From: Roseobacter insulae | GTDB taxonomy: Bacteria; Pseudomonadota; Alphaproteobacteria; Rhodobacterales; Rhodobacteraceae | Direction: 5' to 3' | Length of the DNA: 64,000 bases | Assembly: GCF_019375555.1 (NCBI RefSeq) | Contig: NZ_JAHXDN010000001.1 | Location: 411,501 to 475,500 of the forward strand | Shown: piece by piece, positions 53,870-62,139 of the stretch | How the letters are laid out: every line of letters starts with the position of its first letter | Position numbering within the stretch: the first letter of the stretch is position 1 | The notes under the pieces: generated by a model | What the model was told of the DNA's origin: nothing | Seen by the model: only the letters and a program-made list of their open reading frames with translations | The model's database searches: none | Program-made: the position numbers and the translations under genes

Positions 53870-55531
53870 TCAGGCATAAGATCCATGGCAGAACCAGCCG
53901 GACAACATCGTGCCGCCATGGCCGTAAAAGAGCCATAACCGTTGACCGTCTGCCGTGTCCGTCACCCAGTAATCACGCACCCCGCTACGCCAGTCCGGAT
54001 CATCCAGCCACCACTCCGGGGCAATGCGTTCCGGCCCGATGGCCCGCAGGCGGGTCAGGTCCTGCCCCCGCCAGCGAAACACCTGCGGCACTTGCGGCGT
54101 GTCCGGCGCGCCTACCGGTTCCGGCCGCCACATCAGCACCGGGCGCGGGGTTGCGGGTTTTGGCCAGTCATCTGAGTTCGGCGCTGACCATGCGGCAGCC
54201 AGAACGGTGCTGGTCTTTTCCGGAATATGGCTGGAGGCAGGATGCCTCCGGGTGATCGCTTCCAGCCCCACGCGCGCCCCAATCCGCCCGATCAGATCAT
54301 CCAGCGCGGTATTTTGCGCCAGGCGTTTGTTCACCGCATGGCCTGCTTCCAGGTGACCCACGGCGCTGCGGGTGTATATGGGTTCTGACTGCACCACCTC
54401 CAGCCGCAGCATATCGATCCCGAAACCCGCGTCTATCTCGCCCAGCTTCAACGCCAGCAGGGGGCGCATACGATCCGGATCATGAGACGGGCGGGCAAGA
54501 CCAACCTCGATGCTTTCGATACCATGGTCGCTGCGAAACGCTTGCAGCCGGACCCGTCGGGCACCGCGCCCCTTGCGTTCAAGCCCTGCGCAAAGCTGTG
54601 GCAGCAAACGGTCCAGCCCCGCGAGGATGTCATCCTCCAGCCCGATGGGATCCGGCAACGTCAGCCGAACCGCGAAATGATCGGCTGGCCTGGCAGGCGA
54701 TACCGGTTCCGGTGCCGAGCCCATCGCCTGATCCAGCCGCATCACCAGGCCCCGTCCGAACCGACGCGCGAGACCCGCCCGGGGCTGACCCAGAAGATCA
54801 CTGATCCGGCGCAGCCCCAGACGGGCCAGCTGTGCGGTCAGCTCTGCATCCAAACGCAGGGCGGCGATGGGTAGAGGACCAAGGGCGGAATACATCTGCC
54901 CGGGCGCCGCGATACGGTGGGCGCTCCCGTCCCGGCCAAGGGTAACCACGGGCGCCGCGCCGCCCCTGGTCCAGTGCCGCCGTTTACCGGCCCGCGACCG
55001 GGTTGCACGTGCTTCCTGATCAATGGCATCGCCAGACCTGTGCGAGCCTGCCACCTGCCCGGCAAACCGCGCCAGCGCCCAGGCTGCCCCGCGCGTATCC
55101 GCCAACCCCATGCGCACGGCAAGCCCCAGATCGTTGCAATCCTGCTGCACGATTTCAAGCAATGGCTCCTCACCGCCAAAAAGATGGGCGCAGCCTGTCA
55201 GGTCCACGACCAGACCGTCCTCCGCCTCTGGTGCGACCCAGGGGCTGAATTTGCCCGCCCAACGCTGAACAGAAGCCAGAAACCCCGCCTCGCCCTGTAC
55301 ACTGCGGGCACGTGTGATCAACCCTTCGCACATCGCATGGGCGTCGCGCACGGGTTGGTCCACCCGCAAGCCATATCCAAGTGCTACGCTGTTCAAAGAA
55401 GACAGCACCTGCATATTGTTTCGTTCCTGCACGACCCCCAAGGGAACACTGCCAAGCAAAGGGTTCCGGCGGATCAACCGGTCAGCCCCCAGATGCGGGA
55501 ACCAAAGCGAAAGGATACGGCGGTCAGTCAT
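53870..55531 (-). CDS. imuB: ImuB, Y-family polymerase-like mutagenesis protein
   Basis: A 553-residue protein of the ImuB branch of the Y-family. It begins RRILSLWFPHLGADRL, where active polymerases would have a metal Asp, so the site is degenerate as expected for ImuB. VVDLTGCAHLFGGEEPLL near 107-124 is the second motif. AALRLDAELTAQLARLGLRRISDLLGQPRAGLARRFG near 220-258 is the helix-hairpin-helix part. ImuB acts as hub for ImuA and DnaE2 in SOS mutagenesis. Neither imuA nor dnaE2 lies next to it. A perfect SOS box precedes it. Confidence 0.88.
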   Translation of the reverse strand: MTDRRILSLWFPHLGADRLIRRNPLLGSVPLGVVQERNNMQVLSSLNSVALGYGLRVDQPVRDAHAMCEGLITRARSVQGEAGFLASVQRWAGKFSPWVAPEAEDGLVVDLTGCAHLFGGEEPLLEIVQQDCNDLGLAVRMGLADTRGAAWALARFAGQVAGSHRSGDAIDQEARATRSRAGKRRHWTRGGAAPVVTLGRDGSAHRIAAPGQMYSALGPLPIAALRLDAELTAQLARLGLRRISDLLGQPRAGLARRFGRGLVMRLDQAMGSAPEPVSPARPADHFAVRLTLPDPIGLEDDILAGLDRLLPQLCAGLERKGRGARRVRLQAFRSDHGIESIEVGLARPSHDPDRMRPLLALKLGEIDAGFGIDMLRLEVVQSEPIYTRSAVGHLEAGHAVNKRLAQNTALDDLIGRIGARVGLEAITRRHPASSHIPEKTSTVLAAAWSAPNSDDWPKPATPRPVLMWRPEPVGAPDTPQVPQVFRWRGQDLTRLRAIGPERIAPEWWLDDPDWRSGVRDYWVTDTADGQRLWLFYGHGGTMLSGWFCHGSYA

Positions 55532-55559
55532 AGGGCAGCAAGGACTGGCAGACTCAATT

Positions 55560-55574
55560 GTTCTCTTTTTGTTC
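55560..55574. promoter_or_regulatory. LexA (SOS) box of imuB
   Basis: GTTC-N7-GTTC, the alphaproteobacterial LexA consensus, lies 29 bases upstream of the imuB ATG. It places imuB under DNA-damage control. Confidence 0.85.
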
Positions 55575-55614
55575 TTAATGAGATAAAGCGCCGGGCAGCG
55601 GGAGTCGAGTCTTT

Positions 55615-56232
55615 CTAAGCGCCGTAACGGGCCATGAATGTTTTAACCGCGCCGGTGACGACACGTTCGATTTCAGCTTCTGTCACCGTTTTCGTGACCC
55701 CGAATATCAGCCGCGGCCAGACATCCGCCTTGCACAGCTCACCAAACTGATCCACCGCAAGAATGCGATCCTCGATACGCAATTCGCCACGCGCCTCAGC
55801 CTGCTCGAAATAAGCTGCCATCTCCGCCCGCATGACCGCCGGGCCGGAATTGTAGAACTTTTGCCCCAACTCGGGGAACCGGTCCGATTCCGCCACGCAG
55901 ATCCTGAAAATCTGCTGACCGAATTTCGAGGTGATGAACCGCAGAAAATGCCGGCCCGTCTGCAGCAAGACTTCACCGGGTTCCGCCGCCATGTCGATGC
56001 TGTCCAATGCATCGCGGGACTGGCGCTGGCATTCTGTCGTCGCCACTTCCATGAACAGCAACCGCTTGTCTGGAAAATAGCTGTACAACGTGGCTTTTGA
56101 CACATTCGCAACCCGTGCGATCTCGTCCACGCTGGCCCCTTCGAACCCATCAGACATGAACACCCGCCGCGCGCCCTCAAGCACCTGGTCGAACTTTCGA
56201 CCCTTGCGGATCATTTCTGCTGTGGCCGTCAT
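55615..56232 (-). CDS. TetR/AcrR-family repressor
   Basis: A 205-residue repressor. The N-terminal helix-turn-helix (about 10-60) reads KFDQVLEGARRVFMSDGFEGASVDEIARVANVSKATLYSYFPDKRLLFMEV, a textbook TetR pattern. The C-terminal domain (FITSKFGQQIFRICVAESDRFPELGQKFYNSGP) resembles the AefR/C-terminal TetR type. It is divergent from mbfA, and two GAACCGTTC palindromes lie between the two genes, so it probably represses itself and mbfA. The ligand is unknown. Confidence 0.92.
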   Translation of the reverse strand: MTATAEMIRKGRKFDQVLEGARRVFMSDGFEGASVDEIARVANVSKATLYSYFPDKRLLFMEVATTECQRQSRDALDSIDMAAEPGEVLLQTGRHFLRFITSKFGQQIFRICVAESDRFPELGQKFYNSGPAVMRAEMAAYFEQAEARGELRIEDRILAVDQFGELCKADVWPRLIFGVTKTVTEAEIERVVTGAVKTFMARYGA

Positions 56233-56266
56233 AGATCCTCCGATACACCTTCACACGATATAAACC

Positions 56267-56275
56267 GAACCGTTC
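56267..56275. promoter_or_regulatory. TetR operator, tetR side
   Basis: GAACCGTTC palindrome 35 bases upstream of the tetR start. The same core recurs at 56341-56349. Confidence 0.6.
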
Positions 56276-56337
56276 AGTTCCAAGCAAATTCCAGCACGAC
56301 CTTGCGCAAACCTGGTTGTTTGGCCAAAGACATTAAG

Positions 56338-56352
56338 TTAGAACCGTTCTAA
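56338..56352. promoter_or_regulatory. TetR operator, mbfA side
   Basis: TTAGAACCGTTCTAA is a perfect 15-base palindrome centred on one C, 17 bases before the mbfA start, where it would cover the ribosome/promoter area. The core equals the site at 56267-56275. Confidence 0.7.
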
Positions 56353-56369
56353 AATTTGAGGATTGAGCA

Positions 56370-57344
56370 ATGCGTTTTTCGTTTTCCCGCAAAAGGTTCC
56401 GCGATTTGAGCGAGCAGGAAATTCTTGCACTCGCCATTTCGTCGGAAGAGGATGATGCGCGTATTTATCGGGGCTACGCCGAGGCGCTGCGGGCGGAATT
56501 TCCCGATTCCGCCCTCGTTTTCGAAGGCATGGCGCGGGAAGAGGATGAGCACAGGAAGCGCCTGATCGATCTGCACAAGCAGCGCTTCGGTGATGTCATC
56601 CCATTGATCAGACGCGAACATGTGGCCGGATATTACAACCGTCGTCCGGTGTGGCTGATCGAAAATCTCGGGCTGGAACGCATCCGTGCCGAAGCCGGGG
56701 CGATGGAACGGGAAGCGGAGGCATTCTACACCGCGGCAGCGGCACGGACCACAGACGCCGCCACCCGCAAGTTGCTGGGTGACCTGGCGGCGGCTGAAGC
56801 GGGACATCAGGCGACCGCCGAGGACCTTGAGGCAAAACACCTCGATCCGGAAACACGACAGACCGAGGAAGAAGCCGCGCACAGGCAGTTCCTGCTGACA
56901 TGGGTGCAACCCGGGTTGGCCGGTCTGATGGACGGGTCCGTATCAACGCTGGCCCCGATTTTCGCAACGGCATTTGCCACGCAGGACACGTGGACAACAT
57001 TTCTTGTCGGGCTTGCAGCCTCGGTCGGCGCCGGTATCTCGATGGGTTTCACCGAGGCTGCCTCTGACGACGGGCAACTGTCGGGGCGCGGCTCGCCGAT
57101 CAAACGGGGCGTCGCATCCGGCGTCATGACCACGCTGGGTGGGCTGGGTCACGCCCTGCCCTACCTGATCACAGACTTCTGGACGGCAACGGTTATCGCG
57201 ATTGTCTTGGTCTTCATCGAACTCTGGGCCATTGCATGGATCCAAAACCGCTATATGGACACGCCATTCTGGCGCGCAACCCTGCAGGTGGTCCTGGGAG
57301 GGGCTCTGGTTTTCGCAGCGGGTGTCCTGATCGGATCAGGCTGA
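56370..57344 (+). CDS. mbfA: Membrane-bound ferritin MbfA (ferritin-like plus VIT1 iron exporter)
   Basis: A 324-residue fusion. The N-terminal ferritin-like domain (about 10-150) has metal-binding acids in SSEEDDARIYRGYAE, GMAREEDEHRKRLIDLH, GAMEREAEAFYTAA and LAAAEAGHQATAEDLE. The C-terminal VIT1/CCC1 membrane part (about 170-324) has GLAGLMDGSVSTLAPIFATAFA, ISMGFTEAASDDGQLSGRGSPIKRG and three more hydrophobic helices. In Agrobacterium and Bradyrhizobium MbfA exports iron and is controlled by Irr; here a TetR repressor is divergent instead. It has GAGGAT ahead of its ATG. Confidence 0.9.
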   Translation: MRFSFSRKRFRDLSEQEILALAISSEEDDARIYRGYAEALRAEFPDSALVFEGMAREEDEHRKRLIDLHKQRFGDVIPLIRREHVAGYYNRRPVWLIENLGLERIRAEAGAMEREAEAFYTAAAARTTDAATRKLLGDLAAAEAGHQATAEDLEAKHLDPETRQTEEEAAHRQFLLTWVQPGLAGLMDGSVSTLAPIFATAFATQDTWTTFLVGLAASVGAGISMGFTEAASDDGQLSGRGSPIKRGVASGVMTTLGGLGHALPYLITDFWTATVIAIVLVFIELWAIAWIQNRYMDTPFWRATLQVVLGGALVFAAGVLIGSG

Positions 57345-57380
57345 CTTGCAGGCCTCCCCGCTTCCGACTAGCAACGCCTT

Positions 57381-58310
57381 ATGATTGAAATCTTTCTCAA
57401 GACGGTCCCCTTCTTTGCGCTGATTGGCTTGGGATACTGGGCAGGCTACACCCGGTTTTTCACCGAAGAGGCGACCGCGTACCTTACCAAGTTCGTCTTC
57501 TACTTCGCCCTGACGGCCATGCTGTTTCGATTTTCCGCGAACCTGTCACTGGCCGATGTCTGGGACGCGAATCTGGTATCGGGCTACTTATTCGGCACAA
57601 TGGCGGTCTATCTGATCGCAACCGTCGTGGCCTACATCCGAAAGCTGGATGTCGCGACAAGCGCGGTCGAAGCACAATGCGCAGCCATCGGGAATGTCGG
57701 ATTTCTCGGCGTGCCGATGCTGACACTGCTGATGGGTGAGGCAGCGATCGGGCCCATCATGATGGCGCTCGCCGTTGACCTGATCGTATTTTCCAGCCTC
57801 ATAGTTATCCTCATTACGGGGTCGCGCGACGGGCGCGTGAACCTTGGCATTCTGCGCACCGTGGGGCTTGGGTTGATCAGGAACCCGATGATCGTTGCAA
57901 TCGTCGTCGGACTCGCATGGTCCTATTCGGAATGGCCAATCCCGGCACCGGCCAATGAATTTCTGAGCATTCTGGGAGGAGCAGCCACACCGGGTGCTCT
58001 CTTCGCCATCGGGGCATCGCTTGCCAGCAAATCCGCAGAAAGACTACAGATCGCAGGCTGGTTGACCTTTTGCAAGTTGGGCCTGCATCCGTTTTTCGTC
58101 GCCATTGGCGTGCTTTACCTGTTTCCCGCCGATCCCTATTTCGCGGCGGTGATCATCGCCGCCGCAGCGCTGCCCGTCGCGGGCAATGTCTATATCCTTG
58201 CACAACACTACGGCGTCGCACCACACCGTGTCTCGGCAGCTATTCTGGTGTCGACCATGGTCAGCATCATCACCGTCAGCGGGATCATTGCCTGGGTGTC
58301 ACCTGTCTGA
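57381..58310 (+). CDS. AEC-family transporter
   Basis: A 309-residue membrane protein with about ten helices in two halves. Family features: FFALIGLGYWAGYTRFFTEEATAYLTKFVFYFALTAMLFRF (11-51), AIGNVGFLGVPMLTLLMGE near 103-121, and PGALFAIGASLAS near 209-221. AEC (auxin efflux carrier) proteins in bacteria move malonate, malate or other small acids. The substrate is unknown. It follows mbfA by 36 bases in the same direction. Confidence 0.9.
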   Translation: MIEIFLKTVPFFALIGLGYWAGYTRFFTEEATAYLTKFVFYFALTAMLFRFSANLSLADVWDANLVSGYLFGTMAVYLIATVVAYIRKLDVATSAVEAQCAAIGNVGFLGVPMLTLLMGEAAIGPIMMALAVDLIVFSSLIVILITGSRDGRVNLGILRTVGLGLIRNPMIVAIVVGLAWSYSEWPIPAPANEFLSILGGAATPGALFAIGASLASKSAERLQIAGWLTFCKLGLHPFFVAIGVLYLFPADPYFAAVIIAAAALPVAGNVYILAQHYGVAPHRVSAAILVSTMVSIITVSGIIAWVSPV

Positions 58311-58377
58311 TCACCGGGGCTTGCCGCAATCGTCTTGAAAAGGTAGCCAACAGGTAACGGACCAACAGGAGCCTGCT

Positions 58378-59208
58378 ATGGAAACCCTCTCTGAAAATGC
58401 CTGCTTCGGCGGCACGCAGGGCGTCTACTCTCATGCGTCGCAAAGCTGCGCTTGCGATATGACGTTTGGCCTCTTTTTACCGCGCGAAGCTTCGGATGGC
58501 CCGGTCCCGGTGCTGTGGTACCTGTCGGGCCTGACCTGCACACATGAAAACGCGATGGTCAAAGCGGGCGCACAGGCCTGGGCGGCGGAGCATGGCATTG
58601 CACTGGTCTTCCCCGATACATCGCCGCGCGGCGATGACGTCGCCGATGACGAAGCCTATGACCTTGGCAAAGGTGCGGGCTTTTATGTCAACGCGACCCA
58701 GGACCCCTGGGCCCCGCATTATCAGATGTGGACATACATCACCGAGGAACTTCCCAAGGTCCTGGATCACGGGTTCGCGGTGGACCTGTCGCGGCAGGCC
58801 ATCACCGGCCATTCGATGGGCGGGCATGGCGCGCTTACCATGGCGATGGCCCTGCCGGGACGTTTTAAATCCGTCTCTGCCTTTGCACCGATCTCGCACC
58901 CGACGGCCAGCGAGTGGGGGCGCAAGCAACTCACGGCCTATCTCGGCGCCGATGAAAGCAAATGGATCGGCCATGACGCGACGCTGCTGATGCAGGAAAA
59001 CGGCTTCGACGGCCCTGTGCTGATCGACACCGGAACACAAGACCAGTTCATTGACCTGTTAAATCCTGAAGCTCTGGCGCAGGCCATTGCATCGCGTCGT
59101 CAACAGGCCACCCTGCGCATGCAACCGGGCTATGACCACAGCTATTTCTTCGTTTCCACCTTCATGGAAGAGCACATGGCCTTTCACGCGGATGCGCTTT
59201 ACGCATGA
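58378..59208 (+). CDS. fghA: S-formylglutathione hydrolase
   Basis: A 276-residue esterase-D type hydrolase. The nucleophile Ser is in [15 protein letters not shown] near residue 146, the acid Asp in IDTGTQDQF near 222, and the His in [12 protein letters not shown] near 255. [37 protein letters not shown] near 50-86 is diagnostic. It turns S-formylglutathione into formate and glutathione in formaldehyde detoxification. The alcohol dehydrogenase adhI/flhA that usually feeds it is not in the window. It overlaps the next gene (ATGA). Confidence 0.94.
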   Translation: METLSENACFGGTQGVYSHASQSCACDMTFGLFLPREASDGPVPVLWYLSGLTCTHENAMVKAGAQAWAAEHGIALVFPDTSPRGDDVADDEAYDLGKGAGFYVNATQDPWAPHYQMWTYITEELPKVLDHGFAVDLSRQAITGHSMGGHGALTMAMALPGRFKSVSAFAPISHPTASEWGRKQLTAYLGADESKWIGHDATLLMQENGFDGPVLIDTGTQDQFIDLLNPEALAQAIASRRQQATLRMQPGYDHSYFFVSTFMEEHMAFHADALYA

Positions 59209-59660
59209 CGCGGCTTTTCATCGACGCCGACGCCTGCCCGGTCAAGGCCGAGGCGGAAAAGGTCGCCACGCGACACCGTGTGACGATGTATGTAGTGTCA
59301 AACGGTGGCCTGCGCCCTTCGCAAAACCCGCTGGTCGAAACCGTGATTGTCCCGGACGGGCCGGATGTGGCGGACATGTGGATCGCAGATCGATGCGGCA
59401 AGGGCGATGTCGTGGTCACCGGCGACATCCCACTTGCGGCGAAATGCGTCGAAGCGGGCGCGCTGGTGCTCAAACACAACGGCGAGCCACTGACGGCGGC
59501 CAATATCGGCAACGTTTTGGCGACCCGCGACCTGATGGCGGACCTGCGCGCAGCCGATCCGTTCCGGCAAGGTGGTGGCAAGGGCTTTACAAAAGCTGAC
59601 CGCTCTCGTTTTCTGGACGCATTGGAACGTGTATTGCGGGCCGCAAAGGCACAGCATTGA
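59205..59660 (+). CDS. YaiI/YqxD family protein (DUF188)
   Basis: A 151-residue PIN-like protein: [34 protein letters not shown] near 4-37, [33 protein letters not shown] near 70-102 and [17 protein letters not shown] near 128-144. This is the UPF0178/DUF188 pattern; the acidic residues suggest a nuclease fold but no activity is proved. It overlaps fghA by four bases and precedes the HAD gene by 24 bases. Confidence 0.92.
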   Translation: MTRLFIDADACPVKAEAEKVATRHRVTMYVVSNGGLRPSQNPLVETVIVPDGPDVADMWIADRCGKGDVVVTGDIPLAAKCVEAGALVLKHNGEPLTAANIGNVLATRDLMADLRAADPFRQGGGKGFTKADRSRFLDALERVLRAAKAQH

Positions 59661-59684
59661 AGCGAAATACTGACTGGGCAGATC

Positions 59685-60305
59685 ATGCAACCAAAAGCGG
59701 TAATATTTGACATCGGCAATGTGCTGATCGAGTGGCAGCCAGAGCGTTTTTACGACGCCGTTATCGGCGAAGACCGCAGGCGCGCAATGTTTGACGAGGT
59801 TGATCTGCACGGCATGAACGAACTGGTCGACCGCGGTCATCCCTTTACCGAAACGATCTATGCACAGGCCGATGCAACACCCGAATGGCGAGATGAAATC
59901 CGCATGTGGCACGACCGGTGGATTGAAATGGCAACGCCAGTCATCGACCATTCCGTTCGGTTGATGAAAGCCCTGCAGGCCAAGAGTATCCCAGTTTTTT
60001 CATTGACGAATTTTGGTGTGGAAAGCTATGCATTTGCCGCGACCCACTATCCGTTTCTCAATGAATTTGACCGGGACTTTATCTCCGGCCACCTGCAGGT
60101 CACCAAGCCCGATCCGGATATCTATTCCCGTGTTGAAGGCACATCCGGTCTCGGCGGCACCGATCTGATTTTCGCCGATGATCGCGCGGAAAACATCGCT
60201 GCCGCAAGTGCGCGCGGGTGGCAGACCCATCTGTTCGAAGGCGCGCAGGGATGGGCGGACCGTCTGGTTGCCACGGACCTTTTGACGCCGGATGAAGCGC
60301 GGTGA
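59685..60305 (+). CDS. HAD-superfamily hydrolase
   Basis: A 206-residue HAD phosphatase of subfamily IA. Motif I is VIFDIGNVLIEWQPERFY near residues 6-23, where the second acid of the usual DxD is replaced (DIGN); motif II Thr in FSLTNFGVES near 108; motif III Lys in VTKPDPDIYSRV near 144; motif IV LIFADDRAENI near 163-173. The lost second Asp is common in this D-x-G-N subgroup, so phosphatase or dehalogenase-like action is possible. It overlaps the cyclodeaminase-like gene as GTGA. Confidence 0.9.
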   Translation: MQPKAVIFDIGNVLIEWQPERFYDAVIGEDRRRAMFDEVDLHGMNELVDRGHPFTETIYAQADATPEWRDEIRMWHDRWIEMATPVIDHSVRLMKALQAKSIPVFSLTNFGVESYAFAATHYPFLNEFDRDFISGHLQVTKPDPDIYSRVEGTSGLGGTDLIFADDRAENIAAASARGWQTHLFEGAQGWADRLVATDLLTPDEAR

Positions 60306-61219
60306 GTGCGATCGTAATCTCTTTTGAAGCGGGTGAGGCATCTCTCGATTGGCTCGACCTGACCGACGCCCTTGCGGAAGGTCACCGGCGCCCAAAAGCG
60401 GAGATTGCCGACACATTCCTCTATCGCGACCCTGATACGCTGCTCAACCGTGCCGCGTGGATTGACGGGCTGGGCCTTGCCGTCAAATCTGCAACGGTCT
60501 TTCCCGGCAATACCACCCGGGGAGCGTCGTCGATCAACGGGGGCGTCATGCTCTTTTCCGATCATGACGGGACGCTACAGGCGATCATAGACTTCCACCT
60601 CGTGACCAAGTGGAAGACAGCCGGCGACAGCCTGCTCGCCGCACGCAGGCTTGCCCGCCCGGACAGCCGCAATATTCTGATCGTCGGGGCCGGGACCCAG
60701 GCGCGTGGCCTGCACGCCGCCTATGGCGCCGCCTTTCCTGACGCGCAGTTCACGGTCTGGAACCGCACCACGCAAAGGGCGGAGGAAATGGCCGCGGAGG
60801 TGCCCGGTCTCAAAGTGGCGCAGAACCTTGAAGCTGCCGTTCAGACAGCCGACATCATCACCAGCGCCACGATGTCCACCAACCCGGTGATCAGAGGCGA
60901 CTGGCTGCATCCCGGTCAGCATCTCGACCTGATCGGGGCATACCGCCCCGATATGCGCGAAGTTGATGACACAGCGCTCCGGCGCGCGCGCATTTTCGTG
61001 GACAGTCTGGACACCACAATCGGGCACATCGGAGAGCTCAAAATTCCGATCGAAACCGGTGTGATCTCGGCAAACGACATTGTGGCCGACTATTACGCGC
61101 CAGAGCAGTTCGCCCGACGCTCCGACGATGAAATCACGCTTTTCAAAAACGGCGGCGGCGCTCATCTTGACCTGATGACCAGCCGCTACATTCTCGACCG
61201 GTGGGAAGCAGATCGATGA
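60302..61219 (+). CDS. Ornithine cyclodeaminase/mu-crystallin family protein
   Basis: A 305-residue NAD(P)-dependent protein. The nucleotide motif is ILIVGAGTQARGLHAAYGAAFP near residues 121-142, with TVWNRTTQRAEEMA next. The active-site region shows STVFPGNTTRGASSINGGVMLFSDHDG near 62-90 and KWKTAGDSLLAARRLARPD near 101-119 carrying the Lys. Near 185-215 AADIITSATMSTNPVIRGDWL follows the pattern. Members are ornithine cyclodeaminases, alanine or ketimine reductases; the substrate is unclear. It starts with GTG inside the HAD stop and overlaps the alpha/beta hydrolase gene. Confidence 0.88.
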   Translation: MSAIVISFEAGEASLDWLDLTDALAEGHRRPKAEIADTFLYRDPDTLLNRAAWIDGLGLAVKSATVFPGNTTRGASSINGGVMLFSDHDGTLQAIIDFHLVTKWKTAGDSLLAARRLARPDSRNILIVGAGTQARGLHAAYGAAFPDAQFTVWNRTTQRAEEMAAEVPGLKVAQNLEAAVQTADIITSATMSTNPVIRGDWLHPGQHLDLIGAYRPDMREVDDTALRRARIFVDSLDTTIGHIGELKIPIETGVISANDIVADYYAPEQFARRSDDEITLFKNGGGAHLDLMTSRYILDRWEADR

Positions 61220-62139
61220 TCTGGGTTTATCTGGTCATTGCAGCCATCGTGGCAACGCCGCTGATCATCGAGGCAACGCGAAAACGCATGACAGACGCCG
61301 CCCGAGCCAATGCGCCGGGCGATTTTGCCACGCTGTCGCAAGGGGTGACGCATTTTCAGTGGTACGGTCCGTCCGATGGGCCGGTGGCGGTCTGTGTACA
61401 CGGCCTGACGACCCCCAGCTTCGTATGGAAGGGTGTAGCACAAGGGCTGGCGCGCATGGGATTTCGCGTCCTCGTCTATGATCTCTACGGGCGCGGATAC
61501 TCTGACCGGGTGCGCGGTACACAAGACAGGGCCTTTTTTCAGAAACAGCTCAACGAACTGCTGGACGATCAGGGCGTCGAAGATGACATCACGATGATCG
61601 GTTATTCCATGGGCGGAGCGATTGCCACCATCTTCGCAGCCAGCCAGCCGGACCGAATACTGCAGCTCGTTCTGCTTGCCCCGGCGGGCATGAGCACTGT
61701 GACAAAAGGGGTGCTCGGGTTTGCGGCCCGCACGCCGGTCATCGGGACATGGCTGATGCTGGAGCTTTACCCCGCCATACTGCGCGCCGGGCTGAAAGTT
61801 GAAAAAGACCAACCCACGAGTGTTGAGGGCATTAACGCCCTGCAGGAGGCGGAACTGAACTGGCGTGGGTTTATCCCCGCGGTCCATGCAAGCATGCGCG
61901 GGATGTTGTCCGAGGATCTGCAACCGGACCACGCCACCGTGCAAGAGGCGGGCATCCCCGTTCTGGCGATCTGGGGGCGCGACGATGCGGTCATACCGAT
62001 TGCCGCTGCCGCGCGGCTGGCAGAGTGGAACCCCGATGCGCAGCAGGCGGTGATCGAAGATGCCGGTCACGGGCTGCCCTATTCCCATACGCCGGACGTG
62101 CTGGAACACATCAATGCCTTCACCCATCAATCCGGTTAA
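61216..62139 (+). CDS. Alpha/beta hydrolase with N-terminal membrane anchor
   Basis: A 307-residue alpha/beta-fold hydrolase. Residues 1-19 (MIWVYLVIAAIVATPLIIE) form a hydrophobic anchor. The oxyanion motif is VCVHGLTTPSFVWKG near 57-71, the nucleophile Ser in MIGYSMGGAIATIFA near 133, the acid in AIWGRDDAVIP near 255, and His in EDAGHGLPYSH near 283. The substrate is not evident. It starts as ATGA overlapping the cyclodeaminase-like gene; its stop overlaps the convergent MFS gene. Confidence 0.88.
   Translation: MIWVYLVIAAIVATPLIIEATRKRMTDAARANAPGDFATLSQGVTHFQWYGPSDGPVAVCVHGLTTPSFVWKGVAQGLARMGFRVLVYDLYGRGYSDRVRGTQDRAFFQKQLNELLDDQGVEDDITMIGYSMGGAIATIFAASQPDRILQLVLLAPAGMSTVTKGVLGFAARTPVIGTWLMLELYPAILRAGLKVEKDQPTSVEGINALQEAELNWRGFIPAVHASMRGMLSEDLQPDHATVQEAGIPVLAIWGRDDAVIPIAAAARLAEWNPDAQQAVIEDAGHGLPYSHTPDVLEHINAFTHQSG

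Noticed and set aside
56267-56349. GAACCGTTC sites read as SOS boxes
   Set aside because: The LexA site needs GTTC-N7-GTTC direct halves; these are inverted halves with one base between and lie at a TetR gene.
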